From NCBI RefSeq assembly GCF_963259705.1, contig NC_081847.1, forward strand, positions 69,771,754 through 69,835,753: DNA of 64,000 bases, given 5' to 3'. The DNA comes from Myotis daubentonii (taxonomy: Eukaryota; Chordata; Mammalia; Chiroptera; Vespertilionidae). Within the stretch, counting starts at the first letter, position 1. Each line of letters begins with the position of its first letter. Of this stretch, positions 9,464 through 21,600 are shown piece after piece. The notes below the pieces were generated by a model. It worked only from the letters and a program-made list of their open reading frames with translations. It did no database searches and was not told the DNA's origin. The position numbers were made by a program, and so were the translations under genes.

Positions 9464-12400
9464 GTGAGGGGCGGGGCCGGGCCAAAGGGGCGGGGCCTGG
9501 CGGGGCCAGAGGGGTGGGCCTGGGCCGAGGACCACACGGGTTTGTGTGCTCACCCTTCCAACCACAGGGCGCTGAGGGTAGGATGGAGAACCCAGAAGCA
9601 TTTTGCCCGCTCCAGGAGACCCAAGGGAGGGGGAAGGGGCAGCCGGACAGGAAGAGGGAAGGACTGAGAAATAAAAGAATGGAGCGGAGGGCACCTGCAA
9701 GACTGGCAGAAAAACAAAGGCAGGGGGCAGCCACTGTGGGCGCCTGAAAGGACTTGGGAGGTCCGAGCGAGGAAGCAGCCCCTTGTCCTTGGAGCTAAAC
9801 TGAGGCAGGCGTGTCATAGTGAATGTCGTCTTGGGGAGGTGGGCTGGTGCCGGGGTCCAACCCCAGCAGGTCCAGGGGTCCCCAAAGGTGTGGACGGAGT
9901 CGGCGAAGAAGGAATGACACGGAGACAGCGTTCAGTTGATCAGCAGCCTAGCCAGGATCTCTAGCCCGGATCTCCAGAGAGGTTCTGCTTCGGATCTCCA
10001 GCGAGGTTCTGTAGCCATGTTCCCTCGCTAGGTTCTCCAGCCAGGTTCTGTCCAGGCTCTCCAGTCAGGTTCAGTGTCCAGGTTCCAGTCAGGTTCTCCT
10101 GCCAGTCTCTGTAGTCAGGTTCAGTCCAGGATCCCTTGCCATGTTCTCCCGCTAGGCTCTGTCTCTAGGCTCCGAGGCCAGTCCCTCTCCAGGATCCTCC
10201 GGCATGCTCTCTCCAGCGAAGTTCTTCTGTCTCTAGGCTCCGTGTAGGTTCTGTCTTCTTGATTCTGTTCTAAGTTCTGAGTGTTTCTGTCTTGTTACAA
10301 CTGTATTTATACCAGTTGATTCAATCCTATCAATCTCTATTACAAAGGTTAGGGCGTTTCTTATCTCCATTCCAGGGAGAAAAGATTATGTAGTTTAAGC
10401 ATGATTGTTCGTAGTTAAAGGGATTAATTACCCGCCTGGCACTTACTTGAGGGGTTTTATTCCCTCCCTAACTTCAGGGGAAAATCCCTACCTGGGGATT
10501 CAACCTTTCTTGGAGAGGTGACCTTGGTTAAAACACAGCGCCAAGAAGGTGAGAAAACATATTAAGAACCGTATGCCATATATGCCAGGTCCCTTGAAAC
10601 AGCAAGGATGGACCGGCTCCCGGCAGGCTGGTGAAGGCACCTTTTCAGCAGTTAGGAGAGCTCTGTTCATAGGGCAGTCATTAAGGATCCGACGGAAAAA
10701 CAGAAACCCACTGTTAAGGAAGAAAAGGTTCTCTGCCATCTACCCTCCTCCAACCACGCCAGAGGATGCCCCACTTCACTAGGAGGTTAGCGCCTGCTTC
10801 CTGCCCTGAGGGGCCTGGCGAGAGTGGCACGGAGGGTGGGGGGCAGAAGGAGGAGACTGCCGCCTGCCGCCGAGAAGTGAGGTGGCTCTGGCTCGGTGGC
10901 TCTCTGGAGGTCGCACAGCTGGGAGTGGCTGTCAGTTACAGGATTGGGGCTGTCACTGTCCCTGGGATAGGAGGGGACAAAAGCTATCATGGGGCTTATA
11001 GTCAGGTTGGGGCAGGGGCACAGGCATATGCATGGGCAATTAAGATTTAAGATACAAAGTTCTTGGAAGCGGTAGCAGCATCTCCAAAGGATAAGAAGGT
11101 CTTGGCCAGATGGAAATTCAGAGAAGGGCATTCCAGGCAGAGGGCATGGTGCAGGCAAGACTGGGAGGAGGAGAACAGCCTGAGGCATGAGAGGAATTCT
11201 AAGCAACTTTGGATTGGAGAAGCGGGCTCCGTTGAGAAGTGATGTGAGAGGCTGGCAGGGACCTGATGGCCCAGTGTAAGCAGGTTGGAGAGCTTGGGTT
11301 TTATTCTCAGGGCAATGGAAAAGAGAGGGGTATTTGACGGATTTGCATTTTGGGTTTTTGTTTGTGTTTGTGTTTGTTGTGTGTAAAGAGAGGTTGAGTA
11401 GTCCAGTCTGTGAGCACAGTTATAATTGTATTTTCTTACACATAACATCCTTATTATTTTTCCTCCGTGCTACGCTAATACATTGTAGAGAACATTCAAA
11501 CATTATGGAAATGTTTTAAAAAAGAAAGTGCGTCCTGCCCCCATCCCCAGTAATTGCAGCCCCAAGGACGCCCCTCAGTGTGCATACCCTACAAGATCCT
11601 GGGCGCATTCTTTTGAAAACGAAGCTATTTTTTAAATAGAAAATATATGTCAAGGTTCAAAATTCAAAAAGTCCAAATGGATATTTAGTGGAAATTCTTT
11701 ACCCCTTCAGTCCCACAGCTACCCAGTCTGTGTCTCCAAGGCAACCAATGTAATTTTCTTGTGTATCCTTCCAGAGCTATTCTATACATGTACAAGAAAA
11801 TAAGTACATGGATTTGTTTTATTTTTTTTTACACAAATGGTAGCTATAACACACTATACACACTGCTTGCCTTTTTTGCTTACCAATACATCTTGAAGAT
11901 TATTCCGTATCAGTACATAAAGAGCTTTCCCATTCTTTTATTTAACAGCTGTTGTGGATACACAAAAATTTGTTTCACCAGTCCCCTCTTGATGGACACT
12001 TATGCTCTTTCCAATCTTTTGCTACAACGAATAATGCTACAGTGAATAACCCCATATATATATCATTCCGGGGGGTGAGGGTATCTGCAGGATAATTTTC
12101 GGGAAGGGGAAAAGCTGGGTCAAGGAGCACATGAATGTATTTGGGATCTGGCTAGATAATGCTAGCATGTACCAGATTGCACTCCTGAGAGTCACATGCA
12201 AGGGAACTCGGTTCCCCTCCTCCTCACCAACACTGTGGGTTCATTGATGACTTTGAAGCAGGGAAGTGACATGCCCAGGTTTTCATTTTAACAAGATCCC
12301 TCGGGCTGCTGCTGTATAGCATGGCTCAGAAACAGCGATTGAATTCAGGGAGACCCAGGAGCGTGGGGTGCCCAGCAGAGAGCCCCGAAGCACAAAACCT

Positions 12401-15400
12401 AAAGCCTGCACCCCTTCTCGGCATTCACTCAGACTCTGTAACCTGCTTCATCTAGTTATGGGGCCAGAGATGATGTAGGATTGGTTGTGAGGGTTAGTTG
12501 AGGTGCTGAGAAGGGAGTCTGAGGGCTGAGAGTGAGATCCTGAGAAGGGCAAACCTTGGGGCCTAGAGATTATAAGGGACTAGATTGAGGGGGAAATCCA
12601 GGGGTTCCTAACTTTGGAGCCTGAGACGGGAAGGGACACAGAGGGAGGAATGTGGAGTGAGAGAACTATCTAGAAGCTGAGGAATTCGTGGATGGGCACT
12701 GTGATCCGGTACAGAGCTAATTAATTCCGTTTTAACCATATTGGCTTTAAGAGGAGAAAAGAAACATCTAGAACCTCTAGCAGGTTGTCTGAAATACGGA
12801 CTTGAAGATCCACAATGGTTGGGGTTCTGTAAACTTTGAATTCCCCATGTCCACAAGAGGGATAATAATACCCATCTCACATGATTGTTGTGAGGATTCA
12901 ATGGAGGAGTTCATTCATTCATTCAGCAACTCTTTATAGAGTGCCTACTGTATGCCCGGCTCTGTTCTAGGCTCTGGGAACACAGCAGTAGGCCTACCCT
13001 CATGGAGCGTTTATTCACGTTGGGAATACAGAAAACAAGCATATAAACATACAACATAATGCCAAGGAGCAATGAGTGCTAGCAGGGTAAGGGGAGAGAC
13101 TTAGCTGAAGAAATCAGGACAGGACTTTCTAGAGAATGACCTTGGGGCAGAGACCTGAATGAAGTGAGGGTGGGAGCCACTCAGTATCTAGGAGAGAGCT
13201 TGCAGGCCACGGGAGCAGTGAGTGCATGAAGAGCTCGACGCAATACTTGGTACATAAATGGAAACTAAGGGGATGAAGAAGACGACGACGATGATGATGA
13301 CGATGATAAAACCTGAGGAGATGGAGCCCTTAGAATGTATCGGCTTTTTTCAGGGAGGAGAGGAAGACACAAACAGAGAAATAGGGAAGGGCCAGGACTG
13401 AGTCTGAGAGGTGGCAGGGTGGGCAGATGAAGAGTCAGACTCCAAGAGACTGGGGAGGACGGCAGGTTCCGAGGAAGAGCATCCCCCGCTGCAGAGGGTC
13501 TGGAGGATGGGGCACGTGGGGAGCCATGGAGCCTGGAAGGGCAGGAGGAGTTAGTCCCCAAGAAGCCAGAGAGTGGGCATCAGGCAAGGCAGGCGAAGGT
13601 GCCAATGGGTCCTTGTTCTATCTAGGGTCCCTCAACTTGCTCAGCCTGAAAGGGTCTTTGTGGACATTTCCTAGACTCGTATTTGCCCTCCCCTTTCCTT
13701 AGCCCCACTGCAGGAGCCGCTCGGTGTCTTTCCCAGCCCAGCTCCATTTCCCCAGCCAGGAATATTCCGCTGATGCGGGTCTATATTTAGCAGCTGCTGT
13801 GAGGTACAGTCTGTTCTCGCTGTGCAGATAGCAGGGAGCAGAGCCTGAACGGGCCTGAGAGGAAGGTGTGAGGGACGGGAGGGGGTGGGGTGCCACAAGG
13901 CCCAGTGCCAGAGGAGAAATTAATGTGTGTTTTAAAGGCCAGATCTGCCAGCAAGCCCCCCACAGGGGCGACGGGGATGGCATTTGCAGTCTAATGAGGC
14001 ATCACTTGGGTTCCAGGGCCCCTTCTGTAGCATTTGGAGGGGACAACAGGGTAGAGAGAACAACAGCTGGAACTGGGGTGAGCAGAAGGCTGCAGGGAGC
14101 CGTGGCCAGGTTCTAATTACCAGCCCCACCCGTCACAGCCCCAGCAAGAATAGAAGGACTTGCTTAGAGACTTCAAGATATCTCTGAAAATTCTCAGGTG
14201 GGCCAGAGAGGTCCGTTTTCCTGGGAAGGAATGACACTAACCTTTGTTGAGCACTTCCAAGTGCCAGATCCTGGGTCAGGATGATGAACCAGAACTGGTT
14301 TCCACCCTCATAGGGCTTTTGTTCCAACAGAGAAGCCAGAAACAAATAGACAGCTACACCCAGGCGCCATGAGGTGGGACCGAGAGTCTATGGGAGTAAG
14401 TCGGGCAGCCAAAATTGTATGGAACACCTACTATATGCCAGACCCTAAAGATAAGATGGTGAAGAAGGCCAGTATGGATTTCTGCCCAGTATGGAAGTTA
14501 TTTATGGGGCACCCAACCCAGGACCAGAGGAGGAGATCAGTGAGACATCCCCAAAATGTGAGACCTGCTGCTGGAAGCTTCATCTCATTTAATCCTCCCA
14601 ACAGCCCTATCAACTGGATATCCCCATTTTACAGAATAGGAAACTGAGGCTCAGAGAGACTCAAGAGCTTGTCCAAGGTCAGATAGCATATAAAAGATGG
14701 AAAGAAGTCTTGAACCATATCTATCTGACTCTGTAGCCCCTGCACATAGTAGGCCCTCAATAGGGTTTAATAAATGAGTGAATGAATTTGCCGAGTCAGA
14801 AGGTTCCAAGAACAGCTTCATGGACTGATTTGGGAGTTTTACCCCAGGCTCCCCAGAAGTGCACCGGCCTCCAGGAGGCTTCTCCCAGCATCAGGAGGCA
14901 TATGGAGTAGATAGAAAACGATGTTGTCAACTCCTCCCGTCCCTACACTGGCCTCAGAGTGAGTGACTTTGCCATTCCTCCCACACCTTAAATCTGGGTG
15001 GGTTTTGGCCAATAGAATGTAGCAGAAGTGATGTTTATAAATTCCCAGAGTGGGCTTTAAGAGACATGAAGCTTTCACTCTCTCTCCTGGAACATGGTCC
15101 TGAGGCCCCCATAAAAGGAAGCCAGCCAGCCTGCTGGGGCATGGAGAAGGTCGCGCCACAGCCAGGGTCAGCTGCCAGGCATGTGCATGAGGCCGTCTGG
15201 GCCTTCCAGTGGCTGACCCCCAGTTAAATGCATGAGCCAGGGAACTCAATTTCTCTGTCAGCTATCTCCTGCCATATAACAAACTGCCCCAAAATGTTGT
15301 GGCTTAAAGCAGCCATGGTTTATTATTTGTCATAATTCTGTGGGTTTGCTGGGGTCACTCAGGGTGGTGAGCCCCTGGTGGTCACCCCACTGTCAATCTG

Positions 15401-18400
15401 GCCATCTGCCCTCTCTTTTCCTCCTGCTTCCTGTCCCTCTGTTTCTCGTTGTCTGGTGGTCTCAGAGTTCCAAGAGGACAGGCCCCAGCACACAGGCCTG
15501 ATCAAGCCTCTGCTTTTGTCACACTTGCTGATGTCCCATTGGCCACAGCAAGTCAGGTGGCCCAGGCCAGAGTCCGTGTGGGAGGGGATGATCCGTGGCA
15601 TGGATTCCAGGAAGTATGGTTCATTGGGAGCTGTTACCATAGCAACCTACCACTGAGGGTAACCCTGAGGCAGGGCCCAGAGGCACCATGGGTACCCACC
15701 TCCCAGTCACTCAGAGATGGCACCTGATCATACACTCAAGGCTCAAGGCTTCATCATCAGTTTCCAAAAGAGAAGAGTTCAGTATCCTCATTCCTTCTGG
15801 AGCTGGAAGTGGCAAGGCCAGCAAGGAGGCCAGCCTCATGCCCATGGCTCCTCACCCACAGGTGGGACCTCAGCCAGACCCCTGCTCCAAGCCCCTGGCT
15901 GAGCTTTTTTTAAACAAGCTCATGGAGTGAGATCCCAGAGGTAAAGTGACACGCCCAAAGCTTAGCACACAGTGAGTGCTCAGCTGGTCAGCTCCCCTCC
16001 CTGCCTTTACACCTGGTTCACTCAGGGCCCCTCTGTGTCTGGCCGGATGGCCCCTCCACTGTCAGTCTGTCCATCTGCCCTCTCTTTTCCTCCCTGCCCC
16101 CACCTTTTTCACTGCTTCCTGTCCCTCTGCCTCTCTCTTGTCTGTTTCACTGTCTCTATTTTTTTCTCTCCCACTATCTCCTCCTGGGTGTGGTTTCTCT
16201 CTGGCTCCACTGCTCCCCTCTGTTTCTATCTCATAGGTCCTTCACCTCCCCTTTCTCTACCTCTGTCTCCATGTGGGTGTCCCTTTCCTCTTGTCTCTTT
16301 CCCTCCTGCCTCTCACCAGGTTTCTGTCCATCTCTTTCCCCAGGTTCCCTTTTCTTCTCTCTTTCTCTCTTTCTTACACTTTCCTTCTCTATCTCTATCT
16401 CTATCTCTATCTCTATCTCTATCTCTATCTCTATCATCTCCTTCCCTCTCTGTCTTCATCCTTTATCTTCTCCTCTATTGTCCCTTCTGCTCTTTGCCTC
16501 TTACCACCACCTCCCAGAGGCAGAGGACACAACAGCCCCTCATGATCACAGTGTTGAGGAGCAGGAATAGGAGGGGAAGGGGTAGGTCAAGAAGGACCTG
16601 CTGCGTGATTGGAAAAAACAGCTTGCCTGGTTGGGACCGAGAAGAGCAAGAATGTTCCAGGGGCTTACACAGGACCACCTAAACGGCACCCCTCTGTCAA
16701 AGGCTTGGGCTCTACCCTTGTGCCATGTGCTAGGTGGGATGGGGATGCAAGGCAGCTGGGTAGGGACCCTCCTTCCTTACTCCGTGCCAGCAGAGCAGGT
16801 CAGAGCATGGACGCGGGCCCCGGAGTTCCTGCTTGAATCCTGGCTGTGCGCCTTCTACGTGTGAGACCTGGTCAAGTGCTTGGCCTCTCCCTGATTCCAT
16901 CCCCCCTTCTGTAAAACGGGAATAATCACAGCACCGTCCTCATAGGCTGCTGAGAGGATTAGTGGGACAGTTCCCTTCAGGTACTCAGTGCAGAGCCAGG
17001 CACAGGGTACACGCTCATCGACGGTAGGGACTGTCATTGTCACCTGGGATTCTCATGAGATGAAACTCCACACCGTGGTTCTCAACTGACTGTGTCCCCA
17101 GGGCCATTTGACAATGTCGGGAGACATTTTTGGCCCTGGGTTTGGTGGGGAGGGTGTGCTGCTGGCGTCCAGTAGGTGGAATTATCCTGCCAAAATGTCC
17201 ATAGTGCCGAGGGGGAGAAACCCTGTTCCTTGGAGAGGCTGTCCCACTTTACAGAAGCGGAAACTGAGTTTCAGAGCGGTGCGGGGTTTGCTCAGGTCAC
17301 ACGGCCCAAAAATGGCAGATCGGGGGTCGATCCCAAGCTCATCTGCTTCCAAGACCCCCCTCTCCTCAGGGAGACGTGTCTGACAGGGGTCGGGAGGGGG
17401 CCTCCTGAGACGCCTCGGGGCCACGTATAAAGGGTCTGTGTGACCTTTGTTAGAGAGGGTACACAGACCACTTCTCCATGTGGTCCCACAAAAGCAGGGC
17501 AACCTCCAGGCGCCCCCCCCCCCCGGTTCCCCCAGCCACACGCGCAAACACACAGACACACACTGCAGCCTCTTCTCCCGTCCCATTGCCTTTATTGGAG
17601 TCTGGAGGCTGCTTGGGGACATCAGGACTGGAGATTGGGTTTTATGGGGCACATCATGGGGCTGCTGGTGCATGACTCCACCTGGCGCTCAGGCCCTGGG
17701 CACCACCTGTCACCACCTGGTGCTCGGCAGGTTGGAGTGAGTCATGGGGGGAAGCTCTGAATGCCTCATCGACTCCCCGCTCCACCCTCGTCTCCACTGG
17801 CAGAGACAAGAAACTCAGCCTTCCCCTCCGCAGCATCCATCTTGCAGTCACCCGCTCCTGCGCCCCTCTACCCCCGCATCCATTAGCAGCTTGAAGAATT
17901 GTCTGTTCCGCCATTAGCCGGTGCCTGGACAGAGAATCTGCGGCCAGGCTGGGGGCCAGGGGCTGGGGCTCTGAGGGCACGGGATGACGTCATCATGGAG
18001 GTGTGTGTGACAACGAGTGTGTGTTAGTGTGCATGAGTATGTGACCACGCATGTGTGCTTATGTATGCAGCACATGAGTGGAGGAGACATACGTAGTGAG
18101 TGACTCCACAGTGAGTGCACCGAGTGTGGGGGCGAGTCAGTTCACTTTGTTAAACACTCGCCGAGCTGTTACTCCGTGCCTGGCTCTGGGCTGAGTGCCA
18201 CCCACAGAGAGGCGATCAGCACAGGCCAAGCTCACTCAGGGAATATCAGGGTTCACCCTCACATGGGGACCTGAGGTCCCGGGAGGGGGGCACACAGTGG
18301 CAGGTTAGTCCCTGTGCCTCTTTTTAGTAAACCAAAGTGTCCATTCTGTTGCTTCTGTGTTGTGTGCGCGTGTGTGATTATGTATGTGTATGCTTATCTG

Positions 18401-18601
18401 TGTGAGTATGTTTTTGAAACTATATGTGTGTATGAGTGTGTGTTTGAAAGTAGGTGTGTATGTCTGTATATAAGTGTGTGTGTATGTGTATTTGAAAGTA
18501 TGTATGAATCTGAGCTGTGTGTATGTGTGACAGTCTTGTGTGTGAGTGTATGAAGTACAGAGTGTGAGTTCACTGTGTGAGCTTGTAAGCATATCTGTAT
18601 G

Positions 18602-18648
<47 letters not shown>

Positions 18649-21600
18649 TGGCTGTTGAGCTTGCACCTGGACTGTGGCCGGGACTGTGTCTTCTGCACGC
18701 CCTGCTGAACATGAGTGCGCCAGCCTCTGCCTGTGGAGGGGTCTCCATCAGCTGATGTGGGCATCCTGGGCCTCACCCTACCGCGTCCACAGGCGTGATC
18801 CGGACTGCGGTGCCTGACCTCGACCGCGAGAGCCAGGAGCGCTACGAGGTGGTGATCCAGGCCACAGACATGGCAGGCCAGCTGGGCGGCCTCTCGGGCT
18901 CCACCACCGTCACCATCGTGGTCACCGACGTTAATGACAACCCGCCCCGTTTCCCGCAGAGTAAGTAAGGCCTTCCCAGAAGGAGGCAACATCTGTGCGT
19001 CTGTCTGTTAGCTCGTCCAAGCCACCCACTGACCCCAAGTTCCCTTTGGCTTCCCACCAAGAGAGGGACTCCCATCCAGCTGTCTGTCTCCCCCCCAGGC
19101 CAGACGCCTTCCGATCATGCTTTTTGCAGAGGAGGGCCCCAAAGTTGTCTGATTTTCCATCCATCTGGTAACATGGTGACCTCCTCACCCCTCACCTTGG
19201 TTCCTGCCGGCAGGGCTTTCCCATCTGTCCACCCACCCAACCCCTCACGGCCCTCGCACACACCCTATCACGATCATTGCACGTGATCTGCCACTGGCCC
19301 AGGCTGGCACAGGAGTGGGGGCAGACACAGGGATACGGAAAGAGGCTGCAGCCATACCCAGGCCACGGGGCTTAGTTGTGCCTGGAGACCCTGAGGCCTG
19401 AGTGGCGGGTCTCCCCTCCTCCTCTGAGCCTGGAGGGCAGGATTCTGTGCTTCTGAATTATGAGGCCTTCTCGCTCCCTGCCTCTCCTGGCACAGTCTCC
19501 CACCCACCCATCAGCCCGCTGGCCCCTCTGTCCCAGGCTCAGGCGAAGAGCTATGCCGGGGAAGCCTGAGGCTGGCAGAGACTAAATGCCGCAGGGAGCT
19601 GGGCTGATTCCTATCTGGCGAGTCATTACTCAAGGTCTGCTGCTCTCACATTAGGCCCCGCCACAGGGGACTGACCCCCAGGAGATAAGGGAATCCAATC
19701 CCTTTGCCGAGAGTGTGGCAGCGTCATCTGGGCCTCTTGCCTCAGCCCAGACATGGAGTGGGGTGGGCACAGAACCCAGCCCCGCCCTCTGTGGGGAAGC
19801 TTCGAAGCACCGGGTAGAGGAGGGGGAGTCACCCAGTCTTCTGCCCAGTTGTGCCTGGCTCTGTGCCAGCGCTGAGCTGGAAGGGGTGGGGCAGAGAAAA
19901 GAAAAGGCGCCAGGGCCCCAGGAAAACTCCTGTTTATTCATTCCTTTATTCATTCTTTATCCACCTCTGGCATTTCTTTATTGGGAAATAGAGCACACAA
20001 ACAGAAGGGACGTAACCTATCAGTGTAAAGCGGACATTCCTGTAACACCAAGCAGGACCCCGAAGCCCCCGCATGCCCCCCCCATCATAATTCTCCCCAC
20101 TCTTCCTCCAGAACCAACCAGAACCTGTCTGCTCGTGGTCTCCACCTCCTGGCCTTTCCTTAGGTCAGTGCACCTACTGTGCACCCCCTAACATCAGTTT
20201 CATTTCACCTGCTTTTAACCTTATATAAATGGCATCACCCCATACAAAGTGTGTGTCATGCTATTTTGCCTCTCAAAATTACATTTATAGAATCATCTGT
20301 TGTTACTTACAGCTGTCCTTCGTTCATTTTCATTGCTGTAGTGTAGTCCGGAGTTTCCCTGTTCTGCTGTTGATGGACATTTGGGATGTTTCCCGTTTGA
20401 GGCTGTTATGGAGGATGCTGCTTGGAACATTGTTGCACAGCTCATAATGCTGTTTAGCACACTGTCTCAGTGAATATACAGAGGAGCAGAATAGCTGGCT
20501 CATGAGATATGCTCATCTTCAACTCTACTAAATAAAGCCAAACTCTGTTCCCCACGAAGAAATGCGCATGTGGCCCTCGCTGCTTTGGCTCAGTGGATAG
20601 AGTGTTGGCCTACAGACTAAAGGGTCCCGGGTTTGATTCCAGTCAAGGGCACATGTCTGGGTTTCAGGCTCAATCCCCAGTGGAGAGTGTACAGGAGTCA
20701 GCCAATCAATGATTCTCTCTCATCACTGATGTTCCTAACTCTCTCTCCCTCTCCCTTCATCTCTGAAATCACTAAAAATATATTTTAAAAAAAAAGAAAA
20801 GAAACGCATGTGTCCACTGTACCACATCCTCGCTAGCCCTTTGTACTATCAGATTATTTCATTTGTGTTAATCTGGGGAGGATATACCAGTAACTCACAC
20901 TGCTTTTCATTCATTCACTCACTAGTCACTCACACATTTCTTTTATGCGACAGTCTGGTGTTCTGCCAGGTACTGAGAATGCCTGATGAATAAGAGATGT
21001 GGTCCCTGCCTTCTGAGAGAGAGAAAAAAGAGAGAAAATATGAGAATAAACAGAGAGTAATAAGTAATAGGGAAATGCAGTAATCCTCACACTGGGATAA
21101 GCTTGGAGGCCCTGGGCACACAGGAGCAGAACCTGGAGGTCTGGGAATGTTCCCTGGAGGAGGTAACATTCTGTGAGACTAAAGGGAGAATGGGAATTGA
21201 GAAGGCAAAGGCAGGGAGGAGAATACAGAGCAGAATGCCCGGAAGTGAGGCAGAGCAAGTCATATTTAAGGAATTACAAGGACTGCCGCCTGGCTGAAGC
21301 TAGATTTGGGGTGGGGCAGCAGGGGGATGAGGCTGCAGGTGTCAGCAGGAGCCAGCCAAGGGACTTATACAACTGCATCCCGAGGCAGTAGGGAGCTATG
21401 TGAGGGATTAAAGCAGGGAAGTGGCATGATCAGCTGTGTCTTAGAGACAGAGCCCCCTCCCACCCAGCTACTGCGTGAGACTGAGAGGCACCCAGTTTAC
21501 ACAAGGGGTATCCAGACCTGTGTGGGGACCTCAAGAGATAGCACCCACCTCCACAGCCCCTGCTTCATCTGCACTGGCCCATCATTTAGCAGATCACCCT

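Larger units (their letters stand above)
9848..10625 (-). mobile_element. Solo LTR of an endogenous retrovirus, minus strand (778 bp)
   Basis: Begins tgccgggg and ends cccggca, a short inverted repeat with the TG...CA ends of LTRs, and is flanked by an identical 6-bp duplication ggctgg at 9842-9847 and 10626-10631. Six bases is the usual duplication for class II (betaretrovirus-like) elements. On the minus strand a TATA box (tataaata, plus-strand 10304-10311) divides a U3-like part (10311-10625) from an R/U5-like part. 9950-10250 is made of degenerate repeats of a ggttctccagccag type unit. No gag, pol or env sequence adjoins it, so this is what remains after LTR-LTR recombination. The exact orientation depends on the TATA reading. 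Confidence 0.85.
9464..18792 (+). other. CDH22: CDH22 intron, 9.3 kb
   Basis: Contains the solo LTR at 9848-10625, an ancient repeat copy at about 11060-11335, an L1 3'-end remnant at about 11440-12240, L2/MIR fragments (about 12905-13060, 14230-14760, 16800-17025), a GAC/GAT triplet run at 13274-13308, old unassigned repeats at about 14860-15240 and 15255-15660, a polypyrimidine block at 16060-16510, a MER5A-like element and TG-rich DNA at about 18000-18130 and 18340-18650. 13400-14150 looks mostly unique. No exon signal seen. Confidence 0.7.

Noticed and set aside
9848..10625. Full endogenous provirus
   Set aside because: Only one LTR with flanking duplication is present and nothing adjoining resembles retroviral genes.
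15972..16682. 236-codon hydrophobic frame
   Set aside because: Product of the polypyrimidine block and TCTCTA repeat; no gene structure around it.
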